The translations under genes were made by a program, and so were the position numbers. A model generated the notes under the pieces. The model was not told the DNA's origin and searched no databases. It saw nothing but the letters and a program-made list of their open reading frames with translations. A stretch of DNA of 64,000 bases from UBA6197 sp047638075 (GTDB lineage: Bacteria > Pseudomonadota > Alphaproteobacteria > Rhodobacterales > Rhodobacteraceae). This document shows, piece by piece, positions 53,694-62,091 of the stretch (its first letter is position 1; every line of letters starts with the position of its first letter). The DNA is taken from NCBI RefSeq assembly GCF_047638075.1, contig NZ_JBLJBV010000057.1:38033-102032 (forward strand), written 5' to 3'.

Positions 53694-55091
53694 TCACCAA
53701 TGCCAAAACAGCAGCCACCAGGCGCAAATCGGGGCGGCGAGCGCTGCAAAGGCCACCGTCGTGGCGGCGACCTGCCGCAACCCATTGCAATAGCGCCCCA
53801 CGATGCGCGCCATCAGCCATGCCGAGGCAATAACCGCCCCCGTAAGCGCCCAAAACCGCGTTGGCCCAATCCAGCCAAGCGCAAAGCCGTCCGCCCTTAG
53901 CTGTGTCACCGTCATTGATGAAAGCCCAAGGATCACGCCAATCGCGGCCAGCGGAATCAGCCCATGGCTGAGGTGGTGAAAACGCTGCCATTCCCATTTG
54001 CCCGCAATCCGCACCGCAAGAACAAGCGGCAGCCCAACCGCTGCCGTTATTACGGCGGCTGTGGTGGCGATGTAGGTCAACAGCACCGCGCCATCCAGAA
54101 TCGACAAAACGTCGTTGCGGCCGGGGTAGTTGGTCAGCAAAAACCAGGGAAGGCTATGCTCTAACGGCCAGATCGTGCCGTGACGGATCAGCCATGTTGC
54201 CAGCGCCTGTTTGAGGGTGATGAACCATGGGCTTGATGACCACTGAAAGGCGCCGATGGCGACGCCCATCAGGCCGGTAATGATCAAAAGACTGTCCCAA
54301 TGGGTTGCTTCCTGCGCCGCCACATTTACAATTTCATGGTCGGGGCGGCGGGTCTTCAGTTCCACCGCATCCCGAAAGCCCGCGCAACGGCCACACATGT
54401 GGCACGCGCTGGCCCCCTTCATCGTGCGGACTGCAACCAGTGGGGCACAGGTAAAGGGCCGCATCGAGTCTGCGCTGTGGTAGGCTGCGTTCCACTGCTT
54501 CTGATCAACCGCGTAATGCATCGGCGCCAGCTTTGCCAGCAGCCCGAACACGCCGTTCACCGGGCAAAGATAGCGGCACCAGACCCGCTTGTTGCGGCCA
54601 TACAGCCAGCCAATAGCCATGGCCCCTGCGGTCGAACCGCCAAGGATCAGCAGGACCGGCAGCGGGTATTGGTAGACGCTGATCAACTGGCCATAAACCG
54701 TAGTCAGCACAAAGGCGGTGAACGGCCACCCTTTCCAACGAATCCAGCGCGGCGTTGCCCTGCCACGCCCATGGCTGGCCGCAAATTCCGACAGCGCCCC
54801 CTCGGGGCAGAATATGCCGCACCACATGCGCCCAAACACCATCATCGAGATCAGCACCCCCGGCCACCACACCCCCCAGAACAGAAACTGTGCCAGTAGC
54901 GTCAGGTTGTTCCAGATATGTGCGCCGACAGGCGGCAACGGCAGCACCGTGGGCACGATCAACAGCACCGCATAGACGAAGACAACACCCCATTGCACCG
55001 CCATGACAGCGCCGCGATGGTCACGCAGCCAGGTGCCAAAGCGGGCCAGGCGCGCCTGTGGTGGCTGATGCGTATAGTCGATCGCCGTCAT
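53694..55091 (-). CDS. ftrD: FtrD-like polyferredoxin membrane protein
   Basis: A 465-residue membrane protein with about ten hydrophobic segments and NapH/CcoG-type iron-sulfur motifs. Two C-x3-CP sites (MWCGIFCPEG and VWCRYLCPVNG) lie in the N-terminal half, with CHMCGRCAGF in the next loop. In the Bordetella/Brucella FtrABCD system this subunit passes electrons for ferrous iron uptake with FtrC. ATG 55091 overlaps the ftrC stop (ATGA). It is the last gene of the operon; the frame is open further upstream but inside ftrC. Confidence 0.88.
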   Translation of the reverse strand: MTAIDYTHQPPQARLARFGTWLRDHRGAVMAVQWGVVFVYAVLLIVPTVLPLPPVGAHIWNNLTLLAQFLFWGVWWPGVLISMMVFGRMWCGIFCPEGALSEFAASHGRGRATPRWIRWKGWPFTAFVLTTVYGQLISVYQYPLPVLLILGGSTAGAMAIGWLYGRNKRVWCRYLCPVNGVFGLLAKLAPMHYAVDQKQWNAAYHSADSMRPFTCAPLVAVRTMKGASACHMCGRCAGFRDAVELKTRRPDHEIVNVAAQEATHWDSLLIITGLMGVAIGAFQWSSSPWFITLKQALATWLIRHGTIWPLEHSLPWFLLTNYPGRNDVLSILDGAVLLTYIATTAAVITAAVGLPLVLAVRIAGKWEWQRFHHLSHGLIPLAAIGVILGLSSMTVTQLRADGFALGWIGPTRFWALTGAVIASAWLMARIVGRYCNGLRQVAATTVAFAALAAPICAWWLLFWHW

Positions 55092-55915
55092 GCAACGCGT
55101 TCCCGTGCCTGCCATGACCCGACCCCGAACACTGTTGCCCAATAAAGTAGCCAGACGGCCAACGTCACCACCCCCGGCAGCGCGCGATAGCCGGTAAGGC
55201 CGGCAACCAGCCCGCCCCAGCGGCTCATATCATTCAGCAGCCAGCTTGTATCCCAAAGCGGATCGGTAAAGGGCAACACGCCCAACCCGATCAGCTTTTC
55301 CGCGCCGCTGGTAAACATCTGACAGGCCAACAGCAACAGCAACACCTCGGTCACCCGGAAAAACAGCCGCCACGACAGCCAGCGCCGCCCCAGTTGCAGC
55401 GCACCATAGGTGGCCAGTGCCAGCGCGAAACCGGCAACGATAGCGCCTGTAACCGCCATCAGCCCCCCCGCCGCATCAGCCCCTGCCGACAGAATGCCGT
55501 AAAGAAACACCACCGTTTCGCTGCCTTCACGCGCAACCGCGATCAGCGCAAGGGCGAACACCCCCCACCAGTGCCGCCGCCGCGCGGCGTCTGCCAGACC
55601 GTTTTGAAGTTCGTGTTTCAGGGTGCGGCCATGGGCATGCATCCAGAATACCATCTGCACGATCAGCACTCCGGCGACCAGCATCAGCGCCGTTTGAAAC
55701 CAGTCCTGCGCCTCGCCCGACAGTTCATTGGCAAAGACCATCAGCGCGGCGGCCAGCGCAAAGGCCGCTGCAATACCGGCCAAAACCCCGCCCCACAGAT
55801 ACTTGCGCCCCGATCGGGCCGTATCGTTTGCCGCCATCCATGCGGCCAGAATACCGATAACCAGCAGGGCCTCGACGCTTTCGCGCCATACGATGAAAAG
55901 TATCTGCAGCAACAT
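55088..55915 (-). CDS. ftrC: FTR1-family iron permease FtrC
   Basis: A 275-residue permease with about seven hydrophobic segments. The two iron-transport REXXE motifs are present: RESVE in FIVWRESVEALLVIG near the N-terminus, and REGSE in AVAREGSETVVFLYG near residue 140. ATG 55915 (MLLQILFIVWRE) is preceded by GAGG; the upstream open 14 codons lack support. It lies 13 bp after ftrB and is coupled to ftrD. Confidence 0.93.
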   Translation of the reverse strand: MLLQILFIVWRESVEALLVIGILAAWMAANDTARSGRKYLWGGVLAGIAAAFALAAALMVFANELSGEAQDWFQTALMLVAGVLIVQMVFWMHAHGRTLKHELQNGLADAARRRHWWGVFALALIAVAREGSETVVFLYGILSAGADAAGGLMAVTGAIVAGFALALATYGALQLGRRWLSWRLFFRVTEVLLLLLACQMFTSGAEKLIGLGVLPFTDPLWDTSWLLNDMSRWGGLVAGLTGYRALPGVVTLAVWLLYWATVFGVGSWQARERVA

Positions 55916-55928
55916 GGCGGGCCTCGGG

Positions 55929-56276
55929 TTACTTGGCGGTGATAGTGCCGTTGGCACTTGTCAGATTCATGTGAAATTCGTCGTAAAACGGGTAGGTGCC
56001 CGGCGATAGTTTGCGAAAGACCAGAAACGATTCCGCCCCCGGTGCGAGTACCTTTTCCTTGTATAGACGCAGGCTTTCAAACTCGGCCGCCGTGCTTCCG
56101 ATGTTCTTGATCGCCAGCTTGAACGGTTTGCCGGCCTCCACCTCAAAATGCTGCGGCGTGATAACGCCGTCGTTCAACGTCACGTCGATGACCGGCAACT
56201 CATCTGCCTGCGTGGCACGGGCCGTGCCCAGACACAGGCTCAGCGCCAGAATCACGATATTAGCCAGCAGTTTCAT
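55929..56276 (-). CDS. ftrB: Cupredoxin-like periplasmic protein FtrB
   Basis: A 115-residue exported protein with signal peptide MKLLANIVILALSLCLGTARA. The mature part is a cupredoxin fold (VIDVTLNDGVITPQHFEVEAGKPFKLAIKNIGSTAAEFES...GTYPFYDEFH). In FtrABCD the cupredoxin is proposed to oxidise Fe(II) before import by the FTR1 permease. Candidate metal ligands are His, Glu and the C-terminal YDEFHMN. It sits between ftrA and ftrC. Confidence 0.88.
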   Translation of the reverse strand: MKLLANIVILALSLCLGTARATQADELPVIDVTLNDGVITPQHFEVEAGKPFKLAIKNIGSTAAEFESLRLYKEKVLAPGAESFLVFRKLSPGTYPFYDEFHMNLTSANGTITAK

Positions 56277-56331
56277 GCAGTTTCCTTAGCTTGGGGCGCG
56301 GTCGAAACGGCCGCCGCCCCGTTCGCAGCTA

Positions 56332-56865
56332 TCAATAGGTGCCTTTTTTGCCGGTTCCGGCATAGGTAAAATCATAGTTCTTGGTGAAGGGTTCAAACCA
56401 GGCCGCTACCCCGGTTTCAGGGTCGGTGTGGCGCCCAAAGGCCATGCCGTCAGGCGGCGCGACCATAAGTTCCAGCTGGTATTCGCCGGCGCCGTCCAGC
56501 TTGACGTTGTCGCCATAATGCGGCCCGTCGTTGGCAACCATCGGCATCATATGCCCCTCGGCAGTCCAGTCGCTGCCCTTTTTCACCAGCTTGAAGCCAA
56601 TCTGCAGATAGGGCGCCCATTCCCCTTCGGCCAGACCATTGGGGTTGCCCGAAAGCGCGTGGATATCAGCCTCCAGGTGGATGTCAGCCTCTGCCGCGGG
56701 CGTCATCATGCCCGCTGGTTCCATGACGATCGGTTGAAGATAGACTGCGGCAACCTCCAGCCCGCCGCCTTCTTGCGGCTCGCCGATCGGGTATTCTGCC
56801 GCACTGGCCGACACCGCAAAACAGGCGGCAGAGAGGATGGTCGCACCAAAGAGCGTTCGAATCAT
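56332..56865 (-). CDS. ftrA: P19/FtrA periplasmic iron-binding protein
   Basis: A 177-residue exported protein with signal peptide MIRTLFGATILSAACFAVSASAAEYPIG. It belongs to the P19/Tp34-type Fe2+ and Cu2+ binding family. Candidate ligands are VMEPAGMM, DIHLEADIHAL and GHMMPMVANDGPHYGDNV. ATG 56865 has a strong GAAAGGAAA site; the upstream open frame has no support. It is the first gene of a complete ftrABCD operon. Confidence 0.92.
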   Translation of the reverse strand: MIRTLFGATILSAACFAVSASAAEYPIGEPQEGGGLEVAAVYLQPIVMEPAGMMTPAAEADIHLEADIHALSGNPNGLAEGEWAPYLQIGFKLVKKGSDWTAEGHMMPMVANDGPHYGDNVKLDGAGEYQLELMVAPPDGMAFGRHTDPETGVAAWFEPFTKNYDFTYAGTGKKGTY

Positions 56866-57034
56866 TATTGATTTCCTTTCAAGACTTGCCCGATGGGAAA
56901 TACCATACTTTTTTAGTAGGTAAATACGGAATGAAGGAACTCTGGACTTTGTTGCCTTTGGGCGGGGTGACCCAGTACCCTGGGCCGCACCCCCCAAAGG
57001 CGTTCAAATCTGCTGATATATATCGAGGGTTGGC

Positions 57035-57054
57035 TTGTCAATTTTGCTTGACAA
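57035..57054. promoter_or_regulatory. Inverted repeat at the ftr promoter
   Basis: TTGTCAA-N6-TTGACAA is a perfect 7-bp inverted repeat about 170 bp before ftrA. On the minus strand its left arm supplies TTGACA as a -35 box, with TATATATC about 15-17 bases further on as a -10 candidate. Binding here by an iron-responsive repressor would block the promoter. It is not a textbook Fur or Irr site. Confidence 0.5.
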
Positions 57055-57130
57055 AAATGGTCACGCAACAACCGGGCGGCGGGCGCAACCCTGCTACCGC
57101 GCCCTTGGGCTGACCTGGCGGGGGTCGGCC

Positions 57131-57769
57131 TTAGCTCAGCGCCTGAAATTCTACCCGCCGGTTTTCATCGGCGCGGCCATTCTCGGGGTTGGCCGGAAAG
57201 CGCTCTCCCATGCCGATAGTCTGAAGCCGCGACGGCGCAATGCCGCATGAATCGATCAGATGCCGCGCTACTTCCTGTGCGCGCAAGGTTGACAGATGCT
57301 GATTGTATTCATCGGATCCTGCGGTATCGGTGTGGCCAACGATGCGCACCAGATTGATATCGCTTTGCTGCAACACCTGGCACATCTTGTCTAATTTGGG
57401 CTTTTCCGAGTCCGAAAGGGCGGCGGAATCAAAACCGAATGTGATGCGCAGGTTTACCTGCAATTCCGGGTCAAGCTGCCCAAAAACCACCGGCGTCGCG
57501 ACCAGCGGCTTATTGGGGTCGATTGGGCCTGCATCGGCCTTGGTCGTTACCGTCGCGCCGGGTTCAGCGCCAGAAACAGTGGCATTTTCAACGGTGATCA
57601 GCTTTAGCCCCCGCGCCTGACCCAGGCTGTTTGAATTTGCCTCGCTGAACGCGGCTTTCTGGCGCTCGAACAGTTTGGTCAGCTCATTCACCGAAAGATC
57701 CTCTTGCGCGATGGCGGGGGCGGCAAAGAGACCAAAAACGGCAAGAGCGGCGGGCAAGAGGAAACGCAT
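57131..57769 (-). CDS. OmpA-family outer-membrane/periplasmic protein
   Basis: A 212-residue exported protein with signal peptide MRFLLPAALAVFGLFAAPAIAQ. The C-terminal OmpA domain (about 100-210) has NLRITFGFDSAALSDSEKPKL, IVGHTDTAGSDEYNQHLSTLRAQEVARHL and ENRRVEF, the peptidoglycan-binding pattern. No lipobox is seen. ATG 57769 is preceded by GAGG. It diverges from the type VI gene set across 157 bp and may anchor the secretion apparatus to the wall; this is inference from position. Confidence 0.85.
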   Translation of the reverse strand: MRFLLPAALAVFGLFAAPAIAQEDLSVNELTKLFERQKAAFSEANSNSLGQARGLKLITVENATVSGAEPGATVTTKADAGPIDPNKPLVATPVVFGQLDPELQVNLRITFGFDSAALSDSEKPKLDKMCQVLQQSDINLVRIVGHTDTAGSDEYNQHLSTLRAQEVARHLIDSCGIAPSRLQTIGMGERFPANPENGRADENRRVEFQALS

Positions 57770-57926
57770 GACAGATACCTCGGCCAAAAAAGATTTTGCG
57801 ACGAACATGACCTAGAGTATCATCAAAACAGCCTGAAGGCAGCCCGTTCAACGTGTTCGGGTATAGTTTTTTGCCACCACCGGGCGCGCCCGTGTAGGAA
57901 AATCCGGCTGAAAGGCGGTTGTTTCG

Positions 57927-58679
57927 TTGTCCACGCCCATAACCCGCGTTCCGATGATGATGCCCGGCACCGCGCCCCGGTTCCATGGGGCCGGGTTGAC
58001 CCATAGGGGGCTGGTGCGTGATCGAAACGAGGATTCCATTCTTACCGACCCGTCGGGCATGCTTTGGGCTGTGGCGGACGGAATGGGCGGCTACGGTCAC
58101 GGCGACGTGGCCTCTGACATCGTGATCGACAAACTGAGCCATATCGCGGATGACACCTTGGCGCCGCAGGCGTTGCGCACGCAGCTATACGCCGCCAACG
58201 CCGAGATTCTGGCGCGCACCCAGCACGGCAACCAGATGGGATCCACCGTGGTGGCGGTCCTCGTCCAGAATGCGACGGCAACGATTGCCTGGGTTGGCGA
58301 TTGCCGCGCTTACCTGCTGCGTGGCCCGGCGCTGCGCCTGCTGACGCGTGACCATACGGTTGTGCAAGACATGGTCGATCAGGGGCTTTTGGGCGATGCA
58401 GAGCGTGAAAATCATCCCGAACGCCACGTGGTCACCCGCGCCGTAGGGGTTGAACACACGCTTGATATTGACACGACCATCACCCCGCTTATTGCAGGGG
58501 ATCGGATTTTGCTGTGCAGTGACGGGTTGACCACCTGTCTTGGCGATCAGGAAATTGCGGGCCTGCTGGGCGCATCGCCCACCCCTGAGGGCACCTGCAA
58601 TCTGCTGGTGCGCGCGGCATTGGAAGCGGGCGCGCCCGATAATGTGTCGGTCGTCGTTGCCTTTGCATCCGAAAGGTAA
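57927..58679 (+). CDS. PP2C-type serine/threonine phosphatase (type VI PppA-like)
   Basis: A 250-residue phosphatase of the PPM/PP2C family. Metal-binding motifs: VRDRNEDSI (about 30-38), ADGMGGYGHGD (50-60), LCSDGLTT and APDNVSVVV. Type VI loci often pair such a phosphatase (PppA) with a kinase to switch the system off. The kinase is not in the window. The best start is TTG 57927 with AAGG 11 bases upstream; ATG 57954 is the alternative and would remove nine residues. Confidence 0.9.
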   Translation: MSTPITRVPMMMPGTAPRFHGAGLTHRGLVRDRNEDSILTDPSGMLWAVADGMGGYGHGDVASDIVIDKLSHIADDTLAPQALRTQLYAANAEILARTQHGNQMGSTVVAVLVQNATATIAWVGDCRAYLLRGPALRLLTRDHTVVQDMVDQGLLGDAERENHPERHVVTRAVGVEHTLDIDTTITPLIAGDRILLCSDGLTTCLGDQEIAGLLGASPTPEGTCNLLVRAALEAGAPDNVSVVVAFASER

Positions 58680-58683
58680 CGCG

Positions 58684-59556
58684 ATGCGGGAAGGGGCGCT
58701 GATCGGACCTATCATCGTGGCCATCGGCCTTGTGGTGGCGGGCATCGCGGTGGCGGTGGTAGGCGCATTGCTGCAAACTGCCGACGCCAGCGCCGAATTG
58801 CGGCTGGAGCGCGCCGAGGCCGAAACCGCGCGCCTGCGCACCGAGGTGGAGACATTGCACACAGGCCTGCGCGATGCCGAGGCGAAGATCAAACACCTGG
58901 CGGAAGAGGTCGCACTGACAGCATCAGCCGCACCGATGCCGCAGGGCGATGCCGGGCTGAACGTCACCTTGCCCACGCCAGAACTGGAACAGGACGAACG
59001 CCACGGTAGCACCGAGGAAATGACCGAGGTGATGAAGCTGGCCAAGACACGTTTCAACAAGGGCATCACCCAACCCGGCAACCGTGTCATGCTAGAACTG
59101 TTGGGCGTGCCGCGCGACACCAAGACCGTCGATTGCAGCGGCGTAACCCAGCCACACCTGAAATCCCTGCTTGAGACTCGCCAGATTGGCCCGATCACGG
59201 TGACAATGATCAGACCAGCCCTCGACAGCCTTGAACGGATCATCGCAAAACTAGGCGAAAGCGAACCGGAAATCTACGGCGCGCTTGGCACGGCGGGCGC
59301 GCTATGTGTGCGGCTTATCCGGGGGTCAGACTCGGCCTGGTCAAACCATTCGTGGGGCACCGCAATTGATTTGAAGCTGCAGGGCCGGCTTGACGGCTTT
59401 GGCGATGGTGGCACGCAGTTCGGGTTGCTGCTGCTGGCGGAACTGTTCAACGAAGAGGGCTGGTATTGGGGCGCCACCTACAGCCGCGAGGATTCGATGC
59501 ATTTCGAGGTTGGCGTGGAAACGCTTCTCAAATGGCAGGCTGAAGGAAAGTTGTAG
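58684..59556 (+). CDS. Membrane-anchored M15-type peptidase with coiled coil
   Basis: A 290-residue protein. An N-terminal membrane segment (about 8-30) is followed by a coiled coil (about 35-78) and a C-terminal LAS/M15 peptidase domain. The zinc motif SxHxxGxAxD is exact in SNHSWGTAID (Ser220, His222, Gly225, Ala227, Asp229), and the second site is MHFEV with His273. Such enzymes cut peptidoglycan D-Ala crosslinks. It starts 4 bp after the phosphatase and 1 bp before the TssL/TssM chimera, so it is probably a type VI assembly or wall-remodelling factor. Confidence 0.83.
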   Translation: MREGALIGPIIVAIGLVVAGIAVAVVGALLQTADASAELRLERAEAETARLRTEVETLHTGLRDAEAKIKHLAEEVALTASAAPMPQGDAGLNVTLPTPELEQDERHGSTEEMTEVMKLAKTRFNKGITQPGNRVMLELLGVPRDTKTVDCSGVTQPHLKSLLETRQIGPITVTMIRPALDSLERIIAKLGESEPEIYGALGTAGALCVRLIRGSDSAWSNHSWGTAIDLKLQGRLDGFGDGGTQFGLLLLAELFNEEGWYWGATYSREDSMHFEVGVETLLKWQAEGKL

Positions 59557-59557
59557 C

Positions 59558-61999
59558 GTGGCGCGCCCCGACCAGCCCCCCCCTTCGGTGTTCAAATCCG
59601 CCGCGCGCCCGGTGCTGGATCTGGTCGAAGATCTGGAGCGGCAGACCCGCGCGGGCGCCGCCGCCGCAGTAGACACCGCCGAGGCCGCGCTGGCCGCATT
59701 TGAACAGGAGGCCACACGCGCAGGCGCGCCGCCCAACGCGATAAAACCGGCGCGCTATGCGTTGGCGATGTTGCTGGATATGCGGGCACGCACGGTGGCA
59801 AACCTGTCTTTGACACGCTGGACCGTACTGGCGCAACGACAGCTTTTTGAGGGCCACGATATGCCCATCGCGCGGATTCGCGATTTTCGCGAAACGGCTG
59901 CGCGCCAGGGGGGCGCCTATGCTGATCTGGCGCAATTCCTCAGCGATATCCTTGCCCGTGCCGAGGCGCAACGCGACACCCATCGCCGCATCGACAACGG
60001 CCATTGGGGTTTGCGTATCGCCGCCTATCTTTTGGTGCTGGTCCTGGGCCTTGCGGGGTATGCCGGTTGGCTTGAACATCGGTTCCACGAACACCTCATC
60101 ACGGCATTCGACGCCGAGGTGCGCGGCATTGGGCTGGAAAATGCGCCAAGCGGGGCCGCGTTGGTCACGCGGCTGACCGCCCTGCAAGCGGCCGCTGCGC
60201 GGGTCGCAAAGGCGGCGGGTCGCGCCCCGCTGCGCCGCGCCCTGCGCCTGCCCTTTGGTGACGCGGAAACCCACGCAAACACGGCCTATCACCGCGCGGT
60301 CAACACTTATGCTCCCCCGGCCATCGCTGCGGGTATCGAAGAGGTATTGGCGACCGAGGGCGATGGGCTGGTCCTTTATGATGCGTTGCGCGCCTGGTCG
60401 GTGCTGACCGGCACGGATACCTGGGGCGCCGCCTATCTGACCGGCTGGCTGGAGGATAACGGCGCACAAGCGGGGCTGGTGGGGATGGCACCGCATGTCG
60501 CCCAGCTTGACGGTCCCTTTCCTGGCATCACAGTGCGTGACAGCGCGGTGATGGATCAGGCACGCGATTTTGCCGCCGAAGTGGCCGAGCCCGACCGCGC
60601 ATGGCTTGAGCTGTTGCGCGCCGCACGGATGCGCGCGCTGCCCGAATGGATACCAACCACGGCGATAGCGGGGCTGGATACGGTGCTTTTACGCCGCTCC
60701 GGGCGCCCGATGACCGAGGGAATTGCGGGGTTGTTCACCGCTGCAGGCTGGATTGAGGCGCGTGATTTCGCGGTCGGCGGCGCCGTGCAACGCGCCCGTG
60801 ATCTTGCCCTGCCGATCACTGGGCATACCTTGCCCGCCAAAAACAATTCCCCTGATCTGTTGATGGACCGGCTGCATCTGGAAACGCTGACCACATGGAA
60901 AGCGTGGCTGGCCGACCTGCGCGTACGCCCCTTTGGGCAGCGCGACACTGCGATTGTCGTGTCGGGTGCATTGGCACAGCCAGAAAACCCGCTGACACGC
61001 CTTTTGCGGCAGGTTTGGGTCCAGGTTGGCGGTAGCGACCGTAGCCGCAGCCACGCGCAGCAAATCACCATCGCGCGCGAATTCGGTGCCATGATCCAGT
61101 ATGTCGAGCAAGGGCGCATGGCTGAAATCGCACGCTTGTTTTCACAGCTCAACGTGGCACTTGGGGCCACGGACATCGGCACAAACCGCGGCGCTGCGCG
61201 CCTGATGAGCGTTCAGGATACGGCCCGCTTTATCAACGCGCTGAAAAATGCGCCACGCATCGTGGTGCAGATCGCAGAGGATGTGTTGGTGCAATCGGCA
61301 TTGGCCGAACAGGGGCAAAGCTCCAACCCGTTGACACGGGGCTGGCAAAGCCAGGTGTTTCCACTTTGCCGCGACACGCTGGCGCATTATCCGTTCAACG
61401 ATGGCCCCGACGCCGCCCCCGCCGATCTGGCCGCCCTTCTGGGCCCGCAAGGCGCCATTGGCACCTTCGTGCGCCAGACCGCTGCCCCCTATCTGGAAAC
61501 CGGCGAAAGCCCATGGCACTGGAAACCAGAGGCGCGCTTTGCCGGTGTCACCCCCGAAAGCGCGGTATTTCTGGAACGTGCGATGCAGGTTGGCGAGGGC
61601 CTTTTTGGCGCTGACGGACAGTTTGGTGCCGATCTGACACTGGCGGCTTTGGCCGAGCGGGGGCAAACCATGTTTGCCATTGGCGGGGTGGCAAAACCGG
61701 TGCGCGCAACCGGCGCGCCCGCGCAATTTGCATGGCCCGGGCCACAACCGGCCATCGGCGTCGATGTCAGCTTTCGCGACACGGAAAAGGGGGCGCGCAT
61801 AACATATGGCGGGCCATGGGGGCTGATGCGGCTGATGGACGGCTTACGCTTGCGTCAGCGTGACGGCGGGCAGCGGCTGCTGCTGGATCTGCGCACCGAA
61901 TCTGGCCGTGTGTTTTTGGAAATGGATTTTACCCGCGCGCTTAACCCGGTTTCTGTGCGCCCCGCGATGAAAGGGCTGACCTGTCCGCCGGGCCTTTAG
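59558..61999 (+). CDS. DotU(TssL)-IcmF(TssM) chimera-like type VI membrane protein
   Basis: An 813-residue protein starting at GTG 59558 after AAGGAAAG. Residues ~15-135 look like the cytosolic DotU/TssL helical domain (FEQEATRAGAPPN...ARYALAMLLDMRARTVANLSLTRW). One membrane segment follows (about 152-172). The rest resembles the periplasmic part of TssM/IcmF, with a C-terminal IcmF_C domain (PWGLMRLMDGL, VFLEMDFTRALNPV) and PLCRDTLAHYPFND before it. The TssM NTPase domain and the usual two N-terminal segments are missing. I infer a fusion; a truncated TssM with an unrelated N-terminus is the alternative. Confidence 0.68.
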   Translation: MARPDQPPPSVFKSAARPVLDLVEDLERQTRAGAAAAVDTAEAALAAFEQEATRAGAPPNAIKPARYALAMLLDMRARTVANLSLTRWTVLAQRQLFEGHDMPIARIRDFRETAARQGGAYADLAQFLSDILARAEAQRDTHRRIDNGHWGLRIAAYLLVLVLGLAGYAGWLEHRFHEHLITAFDAEVRGIGLENAPSGAALVTRLTALQAAAARVAKAAGRAPLRRALRLPFGDAETHANTAYHRAVNTYAPPAIAAGIEEVLATEGDGLVLYDALRAWSVLTGTDTWGAAYLTGWLEDNGAQAGLVGMAPHVAQLDGPFPGITVRDSAVMDQARDFAAEVAEPDRAWLELLRAARMRALPEWIPTTAIAGLDTVLLRRSGRPMTEGIAGLFTAAGWIEARDFAVGGAVQRARDLALPITGHTLPAKNNSPDLLMDRLHLETLTTWKAWLADLRVRPFGQRDTAIVVSGALAQPENPLTRLLRQVWVQVGGSDRSRSHAQQITIAREFGAMIQYVEQGRMAEIARLFSQLNVALGATDIGTNRGAARLMSVQDTARFINALKNAPRIVVQIAEDVLVQSALAEQGQSSNPLTRGWQSQVFPLCRDTLAHYPFNDGPDAAPADLAALLGPQGAIGTFVRQTAAPYLETGESPWHWKPEARFAGVTPESAVFLERAMQVGEGLFGADGQFGADLTLAALAERGQTMFAIGGVAKPVRATGAPAQFAWPGPQPAIGVDVSFRDTEKGARITYGGPWGLMRLMDGLRLRQRDGGQRLLLDLRTESGRVFLEMDFTRALNPVSVRPAMKGLTCPPGL

Positions 62000-62091
62000 C
62001 GGAATTCCACCCGCTCGACCGATTTTCGCTGTATTGTATAGGGTATTATCCACGCATTTCACACCCCACGCCCCGACCCGAGGAGAAGACA

